From positions 1-64,000 of the forward strand of contig DDSV01000052.1 of NCBI GenBank assembly GCA_002344215.1: a stretch of 64,000 bases of DNA, given 5' to 3'. Positions 18,701 to 26,628 of this stretch are shown here, piece by piece. Source of the DNA: Akkermansiaceae bacterium UBA2381. Lineage in GTDB: Bacteria > Verrucomicrobiota > Verrucomicrobiia > Verrucomicrobiales > DEV007. A model generated the notes under the pieces. It was not told the DNA's origin. It searched no databases and was given only the letters and a program-made list of their open reading frames with translations. Positions within the stretch are counted from its first letter, which is position 1; each line of letters begins with the position of its first letter. A program made the position numbers and the translations under genes.

Positions 18701-21441
18701 GGGATAAAAACAAACTCGTTTGCGTTCAGCATGACACGGGCAAACTGGACGAGGCCCTCCTGCTCGATAAATGACTTTGCATCGGCGATATCATCAGGGC
18801 CGGCATTCCGCTGAAAGCAGAGGGCAAAAGCGCGCCTGACACGGTCCTCGGTTGAAGTTGCTTCCCGCTCCAGGCGCTGAGCGAAAAATCCGGCCTGCTC
18901 CATTACAAAGCCGCTGTTGAGCAGATTGAGCGCCTGCAAGGGAGTGGTCGAACGACTGCGTTTCGGGACTGCCTGGCTCGCATCGGGGCAGTCGAAGGCA
19001 CCGAAAACATGATCCTTCTCCTGCCTGACTTTCGTCATGTAGATCATGCGCCGCCAGTCCTCGGGACCATAGGCTTTTCTGGGATGATAATGCCGCACGT
19101 TTTCAGCCACGACTTCGAAGGCACTGAATCCCGGACCACCCTTCGCCTCGGAATCAAGCTTTCCGCTTGCCGCAAGGATGGCGTCACGGATTCCCTCGGC
19201 TTCGAGACGGCGCGGAGGAAAACGCCAGAGCAGGCGCGACGCCGCGTCGATCTCCATCGCGTCGGGCCGCGGTTTGTTATCCTGCCGCCAGGTCGCCGAG
19301 GTGAGGATGAGACGATGGAGATGTTTGAGGGACCATCCGCTTTCAATCAGTTCGCTTGCGAGCCAGTCGAGCAGTTCAGGATGAGTCGGGGCGGTGCCGT
19401 TTTTCCCCAGGTCACTCGGGGTGTCAACGATCCCCGTCCCGAAGTGAAACTGCCAGAGACGGTTCGCAATGACGCGTGCCGTTAACGGATTGTCAGGATT
19501 CGCGACCCACTCGGCGAAAGCCCGGCGGCGCTCCGATTCAGGGGCATCGGGCGCGAGCTTGAGCGAGGTGAAAACCTCGATCGCATCAGGTCCGACTTCC
19601 TCTCGTTTCAAATCGGGTTCACCGCGGTAGAGACGATGCACCGTTCCGGGCTGAGTGAATTTCCCGGCGTAAGCGAGGACGGGTTCGGCGAGTTTCTCCC
19701 GCCTGGTCCGCAGACTCAAGAGGGTTTGCTCCCAGGCCTTACCCTCTTGAATTTTTTCTTCGGGATGACCTGAAAAATCGTAGTGCCCGCGGACAACCGC
19801 TTTTGAACCGGGAGGAAGGCGGTCGGCGGAGTGAGCAACGAGTTCCCAATGCTCCGGCTCCAGTGCGACCTCGATGCGGTAGCCGGTCGCAAGCCTGTCC
19901 TTGAATTTTCCTTCGCGATCACGGCTCCACTCGATGCGCTCGATGGGGAAGGTCCCGGGCAGTTCCACTTGCACCCAGCCTCCTTTCGCCTGCGCGGAGA
20001 TCCAGCTCTTTGCATTCCCATACTGACCATCGTTGAGATGGGCGAGCTTGTGGAAAGGATGCTCAAAATCTCCTGACGATGTTACCTTCGCGCCGTTGCT
20101 CGCGAGAGCGATATTCTTACCCCCTGAATAGATTTCCAGCTCGTCAATACAGGGCTGCCCCGAACTCGACTTGTCTATGGTGAAACGGACAAAACGCGCC
20201 GGTCGAGGCGAGAGTTGCTCGACATTGCGAACCGGATCGACGGGAGCGCGAAGTTCCGATGCCGCTTTGGGGGCTGTCGAGGCGATCGGTTCTTCGGAAT
20301 GGAAAGGTTCAAGGTGCCGAGTCAGCTCAGCGATCCTGACATCGAGATCGGCCAGTTGCTTCGCTATCCCGGGATCCTTCGGCAGGTCTGTCTCCCCATG
20401 CTCCACGCCGGCGAAGATGGCCTGCATCGCATAATAATCTTTCTGCGAAATCGGATCGAACTTGTGGTTGTGGCAACGGGCACAACCGGTCGTGAGTCCG
20501 AGAAAAGCGGTTCCGGTGGTGTTGATGATGTCGTCGAGTTCGTTCATGCGCTGCATGATCCCGAGCTTCGGATCCTTTCCTTTGACGACGTCATAGGGGC
20601 CGGCGACGAGGAATCCGGTCGCGACCTTTTCACCGAGGACATCCCCGGCAATCTGTTCGCGCACGAACTGATCGTAAGGTTTGTCCCGGTTGAAAGAATT
20701 AATGACCCAGTCCCGGAAACGCCACGCGTTGGGACGCTCCCGATTCGTCTCAAAACCATTGGTCTCCCCGAAACGAACCAGGTCGAGCCAGAAGGTGGCC
20801 ATTCGTTCGCCGTAGTGCGGACTGGCGAGGATTTCTTCGACGAGGAGTTGCCAGGCATTCTCACGGGTGTCGGCCAGGAATCGATCCACCTGCTCCGGGG
20901 TCGGCGGCAGTCCGGTCATGACCAGATGGAGGCGCCGGATCAGGGTGCGCCGGTCCGCCTCAGGGGAGAGGCCAAGTTCTTTTTCCTGAAGAGTGTTCCG
21001 GATGAATCCGTCAATAGTGTCGGCCGTCCCGGGGCGCTTCACGGGGACGAAGGACCAGTGGGTCAGTTCGACCTTCTCCTCAGCCGGACCATACGACTCA
21101 GGAGTTTTCGCCCCTTCCTTGATCCATTGCTCAATCAATGCGATGTCCGCAGCGGAAAGCGGATCTCCTTTGGGTGGCATTTTTCGATCCGGCTCCTCGT
21201 GGCGGATCACCCGCATTAGGAAGCTACTTACCGGACTCCCGGGCACCACGGCCGCCTCGCCCGAATTCCCCCCGCGCAGGAGAACCGCGAGACGATCAAG
21301 CCGGAAGTGCCCTTTTTGCGTGTCCTCGCCATGGCAATCGGCACAGTTCTCCGCAAAAATCGGCTCGATGTCCTGCTCAAAATCCACCGCCGGCGCAGCG
21401 CTGCACAAAAGCAAAAGGAGCACGTGGATGACGCGGAACAT
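18697..21441 (-). CDS. PSCyt1/DUF1549/F5-8C/DUF1553 multidomain cytochrome-like protein
   Basis: 914 aa with an N-terminal signal peptide (to about residue 18). Domains in order: PSCyt1 with haem-binding motif CADCH (about 33-37); DUF1549 (about 140-340) with a second CxxCH, CARCHNHKFDPI; a discoidin/F5-8C-like sugar-binding module (about 400-560; ARFVRFTIDKS, IDELEIYSGG, GGWVQVELPG); DUF1553 (about 630-900; NPLTARVIANRLWQFHFG, TPSDLGKNG). This is the standard Planctomycete/Verrucomicrobia arrangement with DUF1501 directly downstream. Such proteins are probably exported and linked to redox steps on polymers, but the substrate is unknown. The inserted discoidin module suggests contact with a polysaccharide. 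Confidence 0.85.
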   Translation of the reverse strand: MFRVIHVLLLLLCSAAPAVDFEQDIEPIFAENCADCHGEDTQKGHFRLDRLAVLLRGGNSGEAAVVPGSPVSSFLMRVIRHEEPDRKMPPKGDPLSAADIALIEQWIKEGAKTPESYGPAEEKVELTHWSFVPVKRPGTADTIDGFIRNTLQEKELGLSPEADRRTLIRRLHLVMTGLPPTPEQVDRFLADTRENAWQLLVEEILASPHYGERMATFWLDLVRFGETNGFETNRERPNAWRFRDWVINSFNRDKPYDQFVREQIAGDVLGEKVATGFLVAGPYDVVKGKDPKLGIMQRMNELDDIINTTGTAFLGLTTGCARCHNHKFDPISQKDYYAMQAIFAGVEHGETDLPKDPGIAKQLADLDVRIAELTRHLEPFHSEEPIASTAPKAASELRAPVDPVRNVEQLSPRPARFVRFTIDKSSSGQPCIDELEIYSGGKNIALASNGAKVTSSGDFEHPFHKLAHLNDGQYGNAKSWISAQAKGGWVQVELPGTFPIERIEWSRDREGKFKDRLATGYRIEVALEPEHWELVAHSADRLPPGSKAVVRGHYDFSGHPEEKIQEGKAWEQTLLSLRTRREKLAEPVLAYAGKFTQPGTVHRLYRGEPDLKREEVGPDAIEVFTSLKLAPDAPESERRRAFAEWVANPDNPLTARVIANRLWQFHFGTGIVDTPSDLGKNGTAPTHPELLDWLASELIESGWSLKHLHRLILTSATWRQDNKPRPDAMEIDAASRLLWRFPPRRLEAEGIRDAILAASGKLDSEAKGGPGFSAFEVVAENVRHYHPRKAYGPEDWRRMIYMTKVRQEKDHVFGAFDCPDASQAVPKRSRSTTPLQALNLLNSGFVMEQAGFFAQRLEREATSTEDRVRRAFALCFQRNAGPDDIADAKSFIEQEGLVQFARVMLNANEFVFIP

Positions 21442-21495
21442 GATGGAAGAAACAAGGGAACGGTCTCGCCTGCAAGCAAATTGTATACAATCACG

Positions 21496-21837
21496 TCATT
21501 CCGCCATGGAGGATTCCCGATCCGCTCCGCAACAACAGGGCTCATCCTCCGGTTCAACGGTCCGTATCGTCAGGTAGGTCATCGTCGGCGTGAGATAGGT
21601 GATCTCGGCATGGCGCACCCCCGAGGGGATGAACACAGTCTCCCCCGGTCCGGCGACGAAGGTCTTTCCTCCAAATCGATATTCGGCTTTTCCTTCAATG
21701 AGGTAAAAGACCTCCTCGGAGACATGCTCGTGCTGATAGGGCGGATGAGCTGACGTGTCAGGAATGACGGTCCGGTGAATGTGGAGTCGGCGCGCGCCTT
21801 CGGCGTGACCGACGAGGGATTGGTAGTGCAGGCTCAT
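21496..21837 (-). CDS. Small cupin-fold protein
   Basis: 113 aa from the ATG at 21837 (MSLHYQSLVGHAEGARRLH). The same frame is open to a GTG at 21918 that overlaps the upstream stop, which would add 27 residues that do not look like a cupin N-terminus. A single cupin barrel is visible: HEHVSEEVFYLIEGKAEYRFGG gives the two His and the Glu of motif 1, and PGETVFIPSGVRHAEI gives the G and His of motif 2, so it probably binds one divalent metal. The C-terminus holds a run of three cysteines (EPCCCG), unusual for a cupin. It lies inside the glycan operon and may act on, or sense, a small sugar or acid. Confidence 0.75.
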   Translation of the reverse strand: MSLHYQSLVGHAEGARRLHIHRTVIPDTSAHPPYQHEHVSEEVFYLIEGKAEYRFGGKTFVAGPGETVFIPSGVRHAEITYLTPTMTYLTIRTVEPEDEPCCCGADRESSMAE

Positions 21838-21904
21838 GGGGTGATTCAAAGAATACCAGCGAGGCGATGGGACCTCAATTCCAATCCAACAGCCTAAATC
21901 TCCT

Positions 21905-23863
21905 TCACTCCACCTCACGCTCCGCGTAGGCCAGCGCCATTCGCAGATACCGGTGACTGTGCAGGGCAGCGAGCTCAGGAGTGAGGACTTTGCTTCTCAA
22001 CATGTCTTCCACTGCGGAGAGACGCTCTTTAAAAAGAGGAGAGTCCTTTTCGTGAGCCACCTCCAGCAGAGCCGTCACCAGCCGTGCATATCGGACACTC
22101 TCCGCCGCCATCGAGACCCGGGCTAGGCATCCGGGATCGCCTCCGGTTCCGATGGCCTCACGGGCAGCGGCGATTTCGGTCTCGAGCGAGGAGAGCGCCT
22201 CCTCGCTGTAATACCGTCGCAGGCGGGCGGCATGTGGCGAACGCGGACCGAGTTCGGGATCGGCCCGGACCGCGTCGCTGATGAGCGCGAGCCGGTCATG
22301 ATATCGCGCCATTGCCTCCGCTCCTGCTCCGTAGGCGCTCCGGCAGTAGTCGGCAATCCCGGCGGCAATGTCGAGATCAGGATTCCAGAGCGCCCTGGCG
22401 AGCAGGTAATAGTCAAGCCCGTGACTGCTCCAGTTCCCGTGTCCGTTGTCGAAATCAAAGGCAATGGCCTTGTGTTCCACCGCGAAGCGAACACTCTCAG
22501 CAAAAAACGCAGCCTGATTGCGGGGCAGACCGAGATCAACAGCCGGACCGAGATCGTTTGGCCGGATATAGAGCTTCGGGGCGATCTTCGACCAGGCCGT
22601 GATGTCGTCCCGGTTAAGTCCGACGTATCCAACAATCAGATTTGGCTCAAGCGGCCCGACCTTCACCGGCGGCGTCCGATAGACGGAATAGGCGTAGGCG
22701 ACGAGATCGCGGTCGGGCCTTTCCCGTCCGACCCGCCTGGCGACCTCGTTGAAAAAAGTGAAGATGCGGTCACTGAGGGAGGGGTATTCGGGAAAGGGCA
22801 GACGGGTGACCGGATCGATCAGCTGGGAGTCGTTGAAGAGCTTCGGTGCGTCGACCGGATCGAGAGCACGACAGTCCTGACACATGCAGAATTTGTTTTT
22901 GCCTCCGTCGTTCGGCGAGATCGAGGCGGTGAGGAGACCGGGATCGGCCGCAAATTCGGCGAGCTTGACCCGGGCGACTTCGTCCCAGAGCTCCGGATTT
23001 GATTTGCAGAGACGCGGCCGCTCCGGGTGCTGGGTCCGGGTGCCGTCGGGCTGGAGGGCGAACCACTCGGGATGCGCATCGCCGTAGGTTTCCCACCAGT
23101 CGTCGAAAGCGTGGCCACCGTTGATCTCGAGGCGCTGTCCGAGTCTCATGCGGCGGAACCACGCGCCTGTGGCTTCGTGTCCGTGCGCGGCCTTCCATGA
23201 ATCCAGAGGAATGCCCCATTGTTCCAGAACCGGGGCAAAGTTGTCTTCACGGGAAACGGCCACGTTGCGCAGCTTGCGTTTTCCCACCGGAGACCCGCCA
23301 CGACGGTCGAGATGAGGAATGATCAGGGGGCTTCGTTTCGGCACCACTTCGCCGTGTTCACCGGGAAAAAGCCAGCGCACCCCGAGCTCGCGCTCAAGGA
23401 AATCATAGACGCCGTAAAGTGTGCCATGACAGATCGCGCCGCCGACGGCCTTGTCTCCTCCGAGGATGTGCAGATCCTTGCCCTGTGTACGAATGACAAA
23501 CTCTTCGGGGCCGGGGAGCGCTTCTTTGAAAAGCTCCAGATTTGTCCGGCAGGGCCCGAGATAAATCCGCGAGGAGACGACGACGCCATTCTGCGTTTCG
23601 GTCGCCAGAATAGGCCTCACCCCGGAGATCTTCTCGAGATAATCCGCCAGTTCCACCGCGGCGAGGGGAACGGAGACACTGTCACCGGTGAGCCTTGTCG
23701 CCGGCATTTGCAGATACTTCCACTGACCTTCGGGAACAAGAATCGCGACCTCGGCGCGGCCGTCACGAACAAGCGTGATATCGGCAACGAGTGGTGAGGC
23801 AAATAAAAGGAAAAGGAGAAGCGCCGGGAAGAAGAGGCAGGACAGTGAGAGCTTGGGTTTCAT
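21905..23863 (-). CDS. Exported DUF4838 glycosidase-like protein
   Basis: 652 aa with a signal peptide (MKPKLSLSCLFFPALLLFLLF to about residue 28). Residues about 60-170 look like the alpha-glucuronidase-type N-terminal domain (AAVELADYLEKISGVRP, GTLYGVYDFLERELGVRWLFPGEHG). The central part matches DUF4838, a TIM-barrel-like region with Cys pair CMCQDC (about 330) and SPNDGGKN. The protein is typical of Verrucomicrobia and Planctomycetes polysaccharide loci. A role in cleaving uronate- or hexosamine-containing glycans is an inference. Its start overlaps the stop of the GH99-like gene by four bases. Confidence 0.8.
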   Translation of the reverse strand: MKPKLSLSCLFFPALLLFLLFASPLVADITLVRDGRAEVAILVPEGQWKYLQMPATRLTGDSVSVPLAAVELADYLEKISGVRPILATETQNGVVVSSRIYLGPCRTNLELFKEALPGPEEFVIRTQGKDLHILGGDKAVGGAICHGTLYGVYDFLERELGVRWLFPGEHGEVVPKRSPLIIPHLDRRGGSPVGKRKLRNVAVSREDNFAPVLEQWGIPLDSWKAAHGHEATGAWFRRMRLGQRLEINGGHAFDDWWETYGDAHPEWFALQPDGTRTQHPERPRLCKSNPELWDEVARVKLAEFAADPGLLTASISPNDGGKNKFCMCQDCRALDPVDAPKLFNDSQLIDPVTRLPFPEYPSLSDRIFTFFNEVARRVGRERPDRDLVAYAYSVYRTPPVKVGPLEPNLIVGYVGLNRDDITAWSKIAPKLYIRPNDLGPAVDLGLPRNQAAFFAESVRFAVEHKAIAFDFDNGHGNWSSHGLDYYLLARALWNPDLDIAAGIADYCRSAYGAGAEAMARYHDRLALISDAVRADPELGPRSPHAARLRRYYSEEALSSLETEIAAAREAIGTGGDPGCLARVSMAAESVRYARLVTALLEVAHEKDSPLFKERLSAVEDMLRSKVLTPELAALHSHRYLRMALAYAEREVE

Positions 23864-24981
23864 GGCTTTGCTGGGGCTGGGTTCAAAGGCAGGGGAGCCA
23901 ATATCTTTTCAACTGCCCGAATGCGCGCTTCGTCCGGCCTGCCATCTTTGCCAAGCGTCGGCTGGAGCCAGCCGCCTTCATCGTGCTCGTTCCAGGCATA
24001 CATGAGGATGACATTGGAGGGATTGAGATCGCGGTTGGCCCGGGTCCATTCGATGGCTTCGCGGAGGTGAGTCTGAATTTCGTCGGGGGTGGCAGTGGTG
24101 CCGTCGATGAGTGGTTTTTGCAGCGCGGGAGGGGTGGAGTCGGGGGTGGCTTTGACCCAGGAACACCACGACGGGGGACGTTCCTGGCGAGGGCGAGTGT
24201 CCCAGCCTGCGGTGGCAAAAGTTATGCATGGGGTGCGTTCGTGCTTCCATTGGTCCCACAGCTTTTCGCGCACATGATAGGACGTGAGGCGGGCATACGT
24301 TTCGGGATCCGTGGTGTAGCCTTTGCCTGAGCAGGCATACTCGGATATGGCATCGAAGCCGAGGGACTCCCGGTCCTTGTCCGCCTCCCAGCCCAAAAGC
24401 ACGAGGTAGGGTGACTTCAATCCCGCGTCAACGGTTTGACGCCTCAACTCGTCCCACTCGGCCTCGCCAAGCGTGGTGGTCTTTCCGAACAGAAAAAGTA
24501 GCGGTCGGCCATCTAGCACGGTCTGGTAATCGGGATGCCGAAAGTGCTCCACGAGACGGCTCCAGGCTTTGGTGCCCGCCTTGTCGAGTCGAGCCCCTTC
24601 CTCGACGAGGCAGTAGCGGACGCCTTTCCTGTCAGTCGCCGCGAGGTAGCGATTCAAGCCGATGCTCATGCCTGGCGCCTCATCGAGGTAGTCAAGGAAG
24701 GCCCAATAGCTCAACCCTGCCTGCGCCGCGTAAGCGATTTCCTGCTCCATGACTGCCTGCGAATCGCCATTGATGCTCACTTTGCCGTCGTCCATCACCT
24801 GAGCAAACCAGGGCAGACGAAAATGATACTTCGGCTGCCCCAGCGAAAACTCCATGGCCGTCACCACGCCGCCATCGCCATACCAGCCGTCCCAGCGAAT
24901 CGCTCCGACAATGGGCGGATCGGCTGAACGTATCGTGATCGGGAGGGCGAACACGGAAATCAACAGCAAGCGATAGATCAT
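23860..24981 (-). CDS. Exported GH99/WbsX-like glycoside hydrolase
   Basis: 373 aa from the ATG at 24981 (MIYRLLLISVFALPITIRSADPP), which gives a signal peptide; the ATG at 25041 lies inside the upstream gene and is less likely. Motifs recall the GH71/GH99-like family: GAIRWDGWYGDGG, FRLPWFAQVM, AGLSYWAFLDYLDE, an Asp-rich KDRESLGFDAISEY and the C-terminal NVILMYAWNEHDEGGWLQP, where an Asn-Glu pair sits on the expected late strand. GH99-type enzymes cleave alpha-mannosidic bonds by an endo mechanism; the specificity here cannot be fixed. The gene overlaps the next one by four bases. Confidence 0.75.
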   Translation of the reverse strand: MIYRLLLISVFALPITIRSADPPIVGAIRWDGWYGDGGVVTAMEFSLGQPKYHFRLPWFAQVMDDGKVSINGDSQAVMEQEIAYAAQAGLSYWAFLDYLDEAPGMSIGLNRYLAATDRKGVRYCLVEEGARLDKAGTKAWSRLVEHFRHPDYQTVLDGRPLLFLFGKTTTLGEAEWDELRRQTVDAGLKSPYLVLLGWEADKDRESLGFDAISEYACSGKGYTTDPETYARLTSYHVREKLWDQWKHERTPCITFATAGWDTRPRQERPPSWCSWVKATPDSTPPALQKPLIDGTTATPDEIQTHLREAIEWTRANRDLNPSNVILMYAWNEHDEGGWLQPTLGKDGRPDEARIRAVEKILAPLPLNPAPAKP

Positions 24982-25012
24982 GCCTGAATAGCAAAGAAGG
25001 AGGTGAATCGGG

Positions 25013-26314
25013 TCAGAAGGCGCTCGGACGAAACGATTCATACTCCAGATTCACCGCAATGAAAAAACTCGCCGTGTAAAGTCCGGTCCAATCATACTGT
25101 GACACCAGCTCCCGAATCGCGGTGGCGTGAGATGTGTTCAGATCCGGATCGTTCGCAAGCAGCACGATCCAGGCGGCAAAGAGCGGTTCACGCATCGTTT
25201 CGTCCTCCCACGGACTGCGCGGATTGTGCTCCGCCCAGAGCGGCAGTTGGGCCCGACCGAGAGCGATGGCTTCGTCGCAGTTGGCCTGAGGTTTCCAGGC
25301 GGCATTGAGGAAACGCCAGTCCACCTCGAAGGGCAGCTCGTTTTCGTGATCATAGGCCCGCCCGCGCTCAAGATAGGTCAACGCGCGGCGGGCCGAGGCC
25401 AGCAATGCCGCCCGGAACGCCTCGCGGGTCGCGGGGTCATCTTCGACATCGCTTAAAACACGGAGCGCGGCTTGGGACATGGAGTGAGTCCAGAGCCGGC
25501 TGTTTCCTCCGGCCTGGGCATCGAAGTCCAGCCCCTCGGCCAGATAGTCACGACGCGGACGCGGCACTTTCCCGATCGGCTCGTCGAGACGCATCCGGTA
25601 TTCCTCCCTCCAGCTTTTCTCCCCGGTGAGCCACTCCATGGCGCGCAGGAGAAAAAGGAGGCGGGCGATATCATGCACGACCGGACGTAGGAAATCGCCC
25701 CGATAGCCGAACTCCGGCGGGCTGCAGGGAACCCGCCACTGATGGGCGGCGAGCGCACGACCTGTCTCGATCAGTTTGGCTTTGATGCGGGTCCGCTCCG
25801 CTGTATCGGGAAGTTCCGTGCCCAGATAGGACCACAGCCCGTAAAACCAGGGAAAAACCTGATCCTCGGAGCTGGCGGGGTAAAAAGACATCCCATCGGC
25901 CCCGATTCCGCGCGGGATGAACCCGGGAACCTTGCTGAAACCGGCGAGCGTCATCAGTCCGGCAGCAATGGATCGGGCCGCCTCCGCCGATTCCTCATCG
26001 CGCCTCGAGCGCCAGCGATTGCACAAGCCGTCGAGGAAGAGTCCTCCGAAAAAAGGTCCGTCCTCGATCGGAGTCGACCACGACATGCCGTTCGGTTTGG
26101 CCTCGCGACAGTCTTCGGCGGCGGGCAGGATGACTTCACCCTTGAGTCCCGCGTAGTGGAGTAAGAGGTTGAAACGTTTGTCTATAAAGCGCTTCCAGAT
26201 CTCCGCCTTAGCCAGCTCACCCGGAGAGGTGACGGGCTCCGCGGCGCGCAGCAAAGCCGGGAAGGGGGCTGCTCCGGCGAGAGCAAGGAAATGGCGGCGC
26301 GGGAGGGAGTTCAT
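25013..26314 (-). CDS. Tat-exported six-hairpin-like protein of unknown function
   Basis: 433 aa from the ATG at 26314 (MNSLPRRHFLALAGAAPFPA), which gives a twin-arginine signal (RRHFLAL); an upstream GTG-type extension would place the signal in the middle. The body is helix-rich with recurring Trp/His/Tyr segments (FWYFYGLW-like PWFYGLWSYLGTELPD, LWTHSMSQAALRVL, DWRFLNAAWKPQ, PWEDETMREPLFAAW) and resembles (alpha/alpha)6-barrel glycosidases or lyases. I do not recognise the exact family. It is the first gene of the ten-gene run ending at 13727, so its promoter should lie in the 314-base gap before EF-G. Confidence 0.6.
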   Translation of the reverse strand: MNSLPRRHFLALAGAAPFPALLRAAEPVTSPGELAKAEIWKRFIDKRFNLLLHYAGLKGEVILPAAEDCREAKPNGMSWSTPIEDGPFFGGLFLDGLCNRWRSRRDEESAEAARSIAAGLMTLAGFSKVPGFIPRGIGADGMSFYPASSEDQVFPWFYGLWSYLGTELPDTAERTRIKAKLIETGRALAAHQWRVPCSPPEFGYRGDFLRPVVHDIARLLFLLRAMEWLTGEKSWREEYRMRLDEPIGKVPRPRRDYLAEGLDFDAQAGGNSRLWTHSMSQAALRVLSDVEDDPATREAFRAALLASARRALTYLERGRAYDHENELPFEVDWRFLNAAWKPQANCDEAIALGRAQLPLWAEHNPRSPWEDETMREPLFAAWIVLLANDPDLNTSHATAIRELVSQYDWTGLYTASFFIAVNLEYESFRPSAF

Positions 26315-26628
26315 GAAAGGTGAGAACTTCGGGCGAATCGCGCCGAAATGAGAAAATTCATCATCGCTGTGGGAATTTATCCCCCCGATCCAACCGAATT
26401 CACCTTGCGGAGTCAAGGCTGAGGACGGACAGTGGCGGCGCTCAGTTGCTTCATTGCCGATTCATCGAAGAGCGAGGGAATTCGTCCGGTTCATTCGGCG
26501 GGCGCCTAGCTTTTTTGTCCCCATTTGTCGAGAATAAATCCGGCAAAAGGGGAATTCTCGGTTGCCATCGGGCGGCTTTGATCAACTATACGCTCGAAAA
26601 AACGGTTCAATCCAAAACACCCAGGTAG
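26315..26628. promoter_or_regulatory. Divergent intergenic region upstream of EF-G gene and glycan operon
   Basis: 314 bases between two divergent genes, so it should hold both promoters. On the plus strand TTGCCA (26562-26567) and TATACG (26587-26592) could form a -35/-10 pair, but the spacing of 19 is long. No strong ribosome site precedes the EF-G ATG, and no gene is seen here. Confidence 0.3.
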
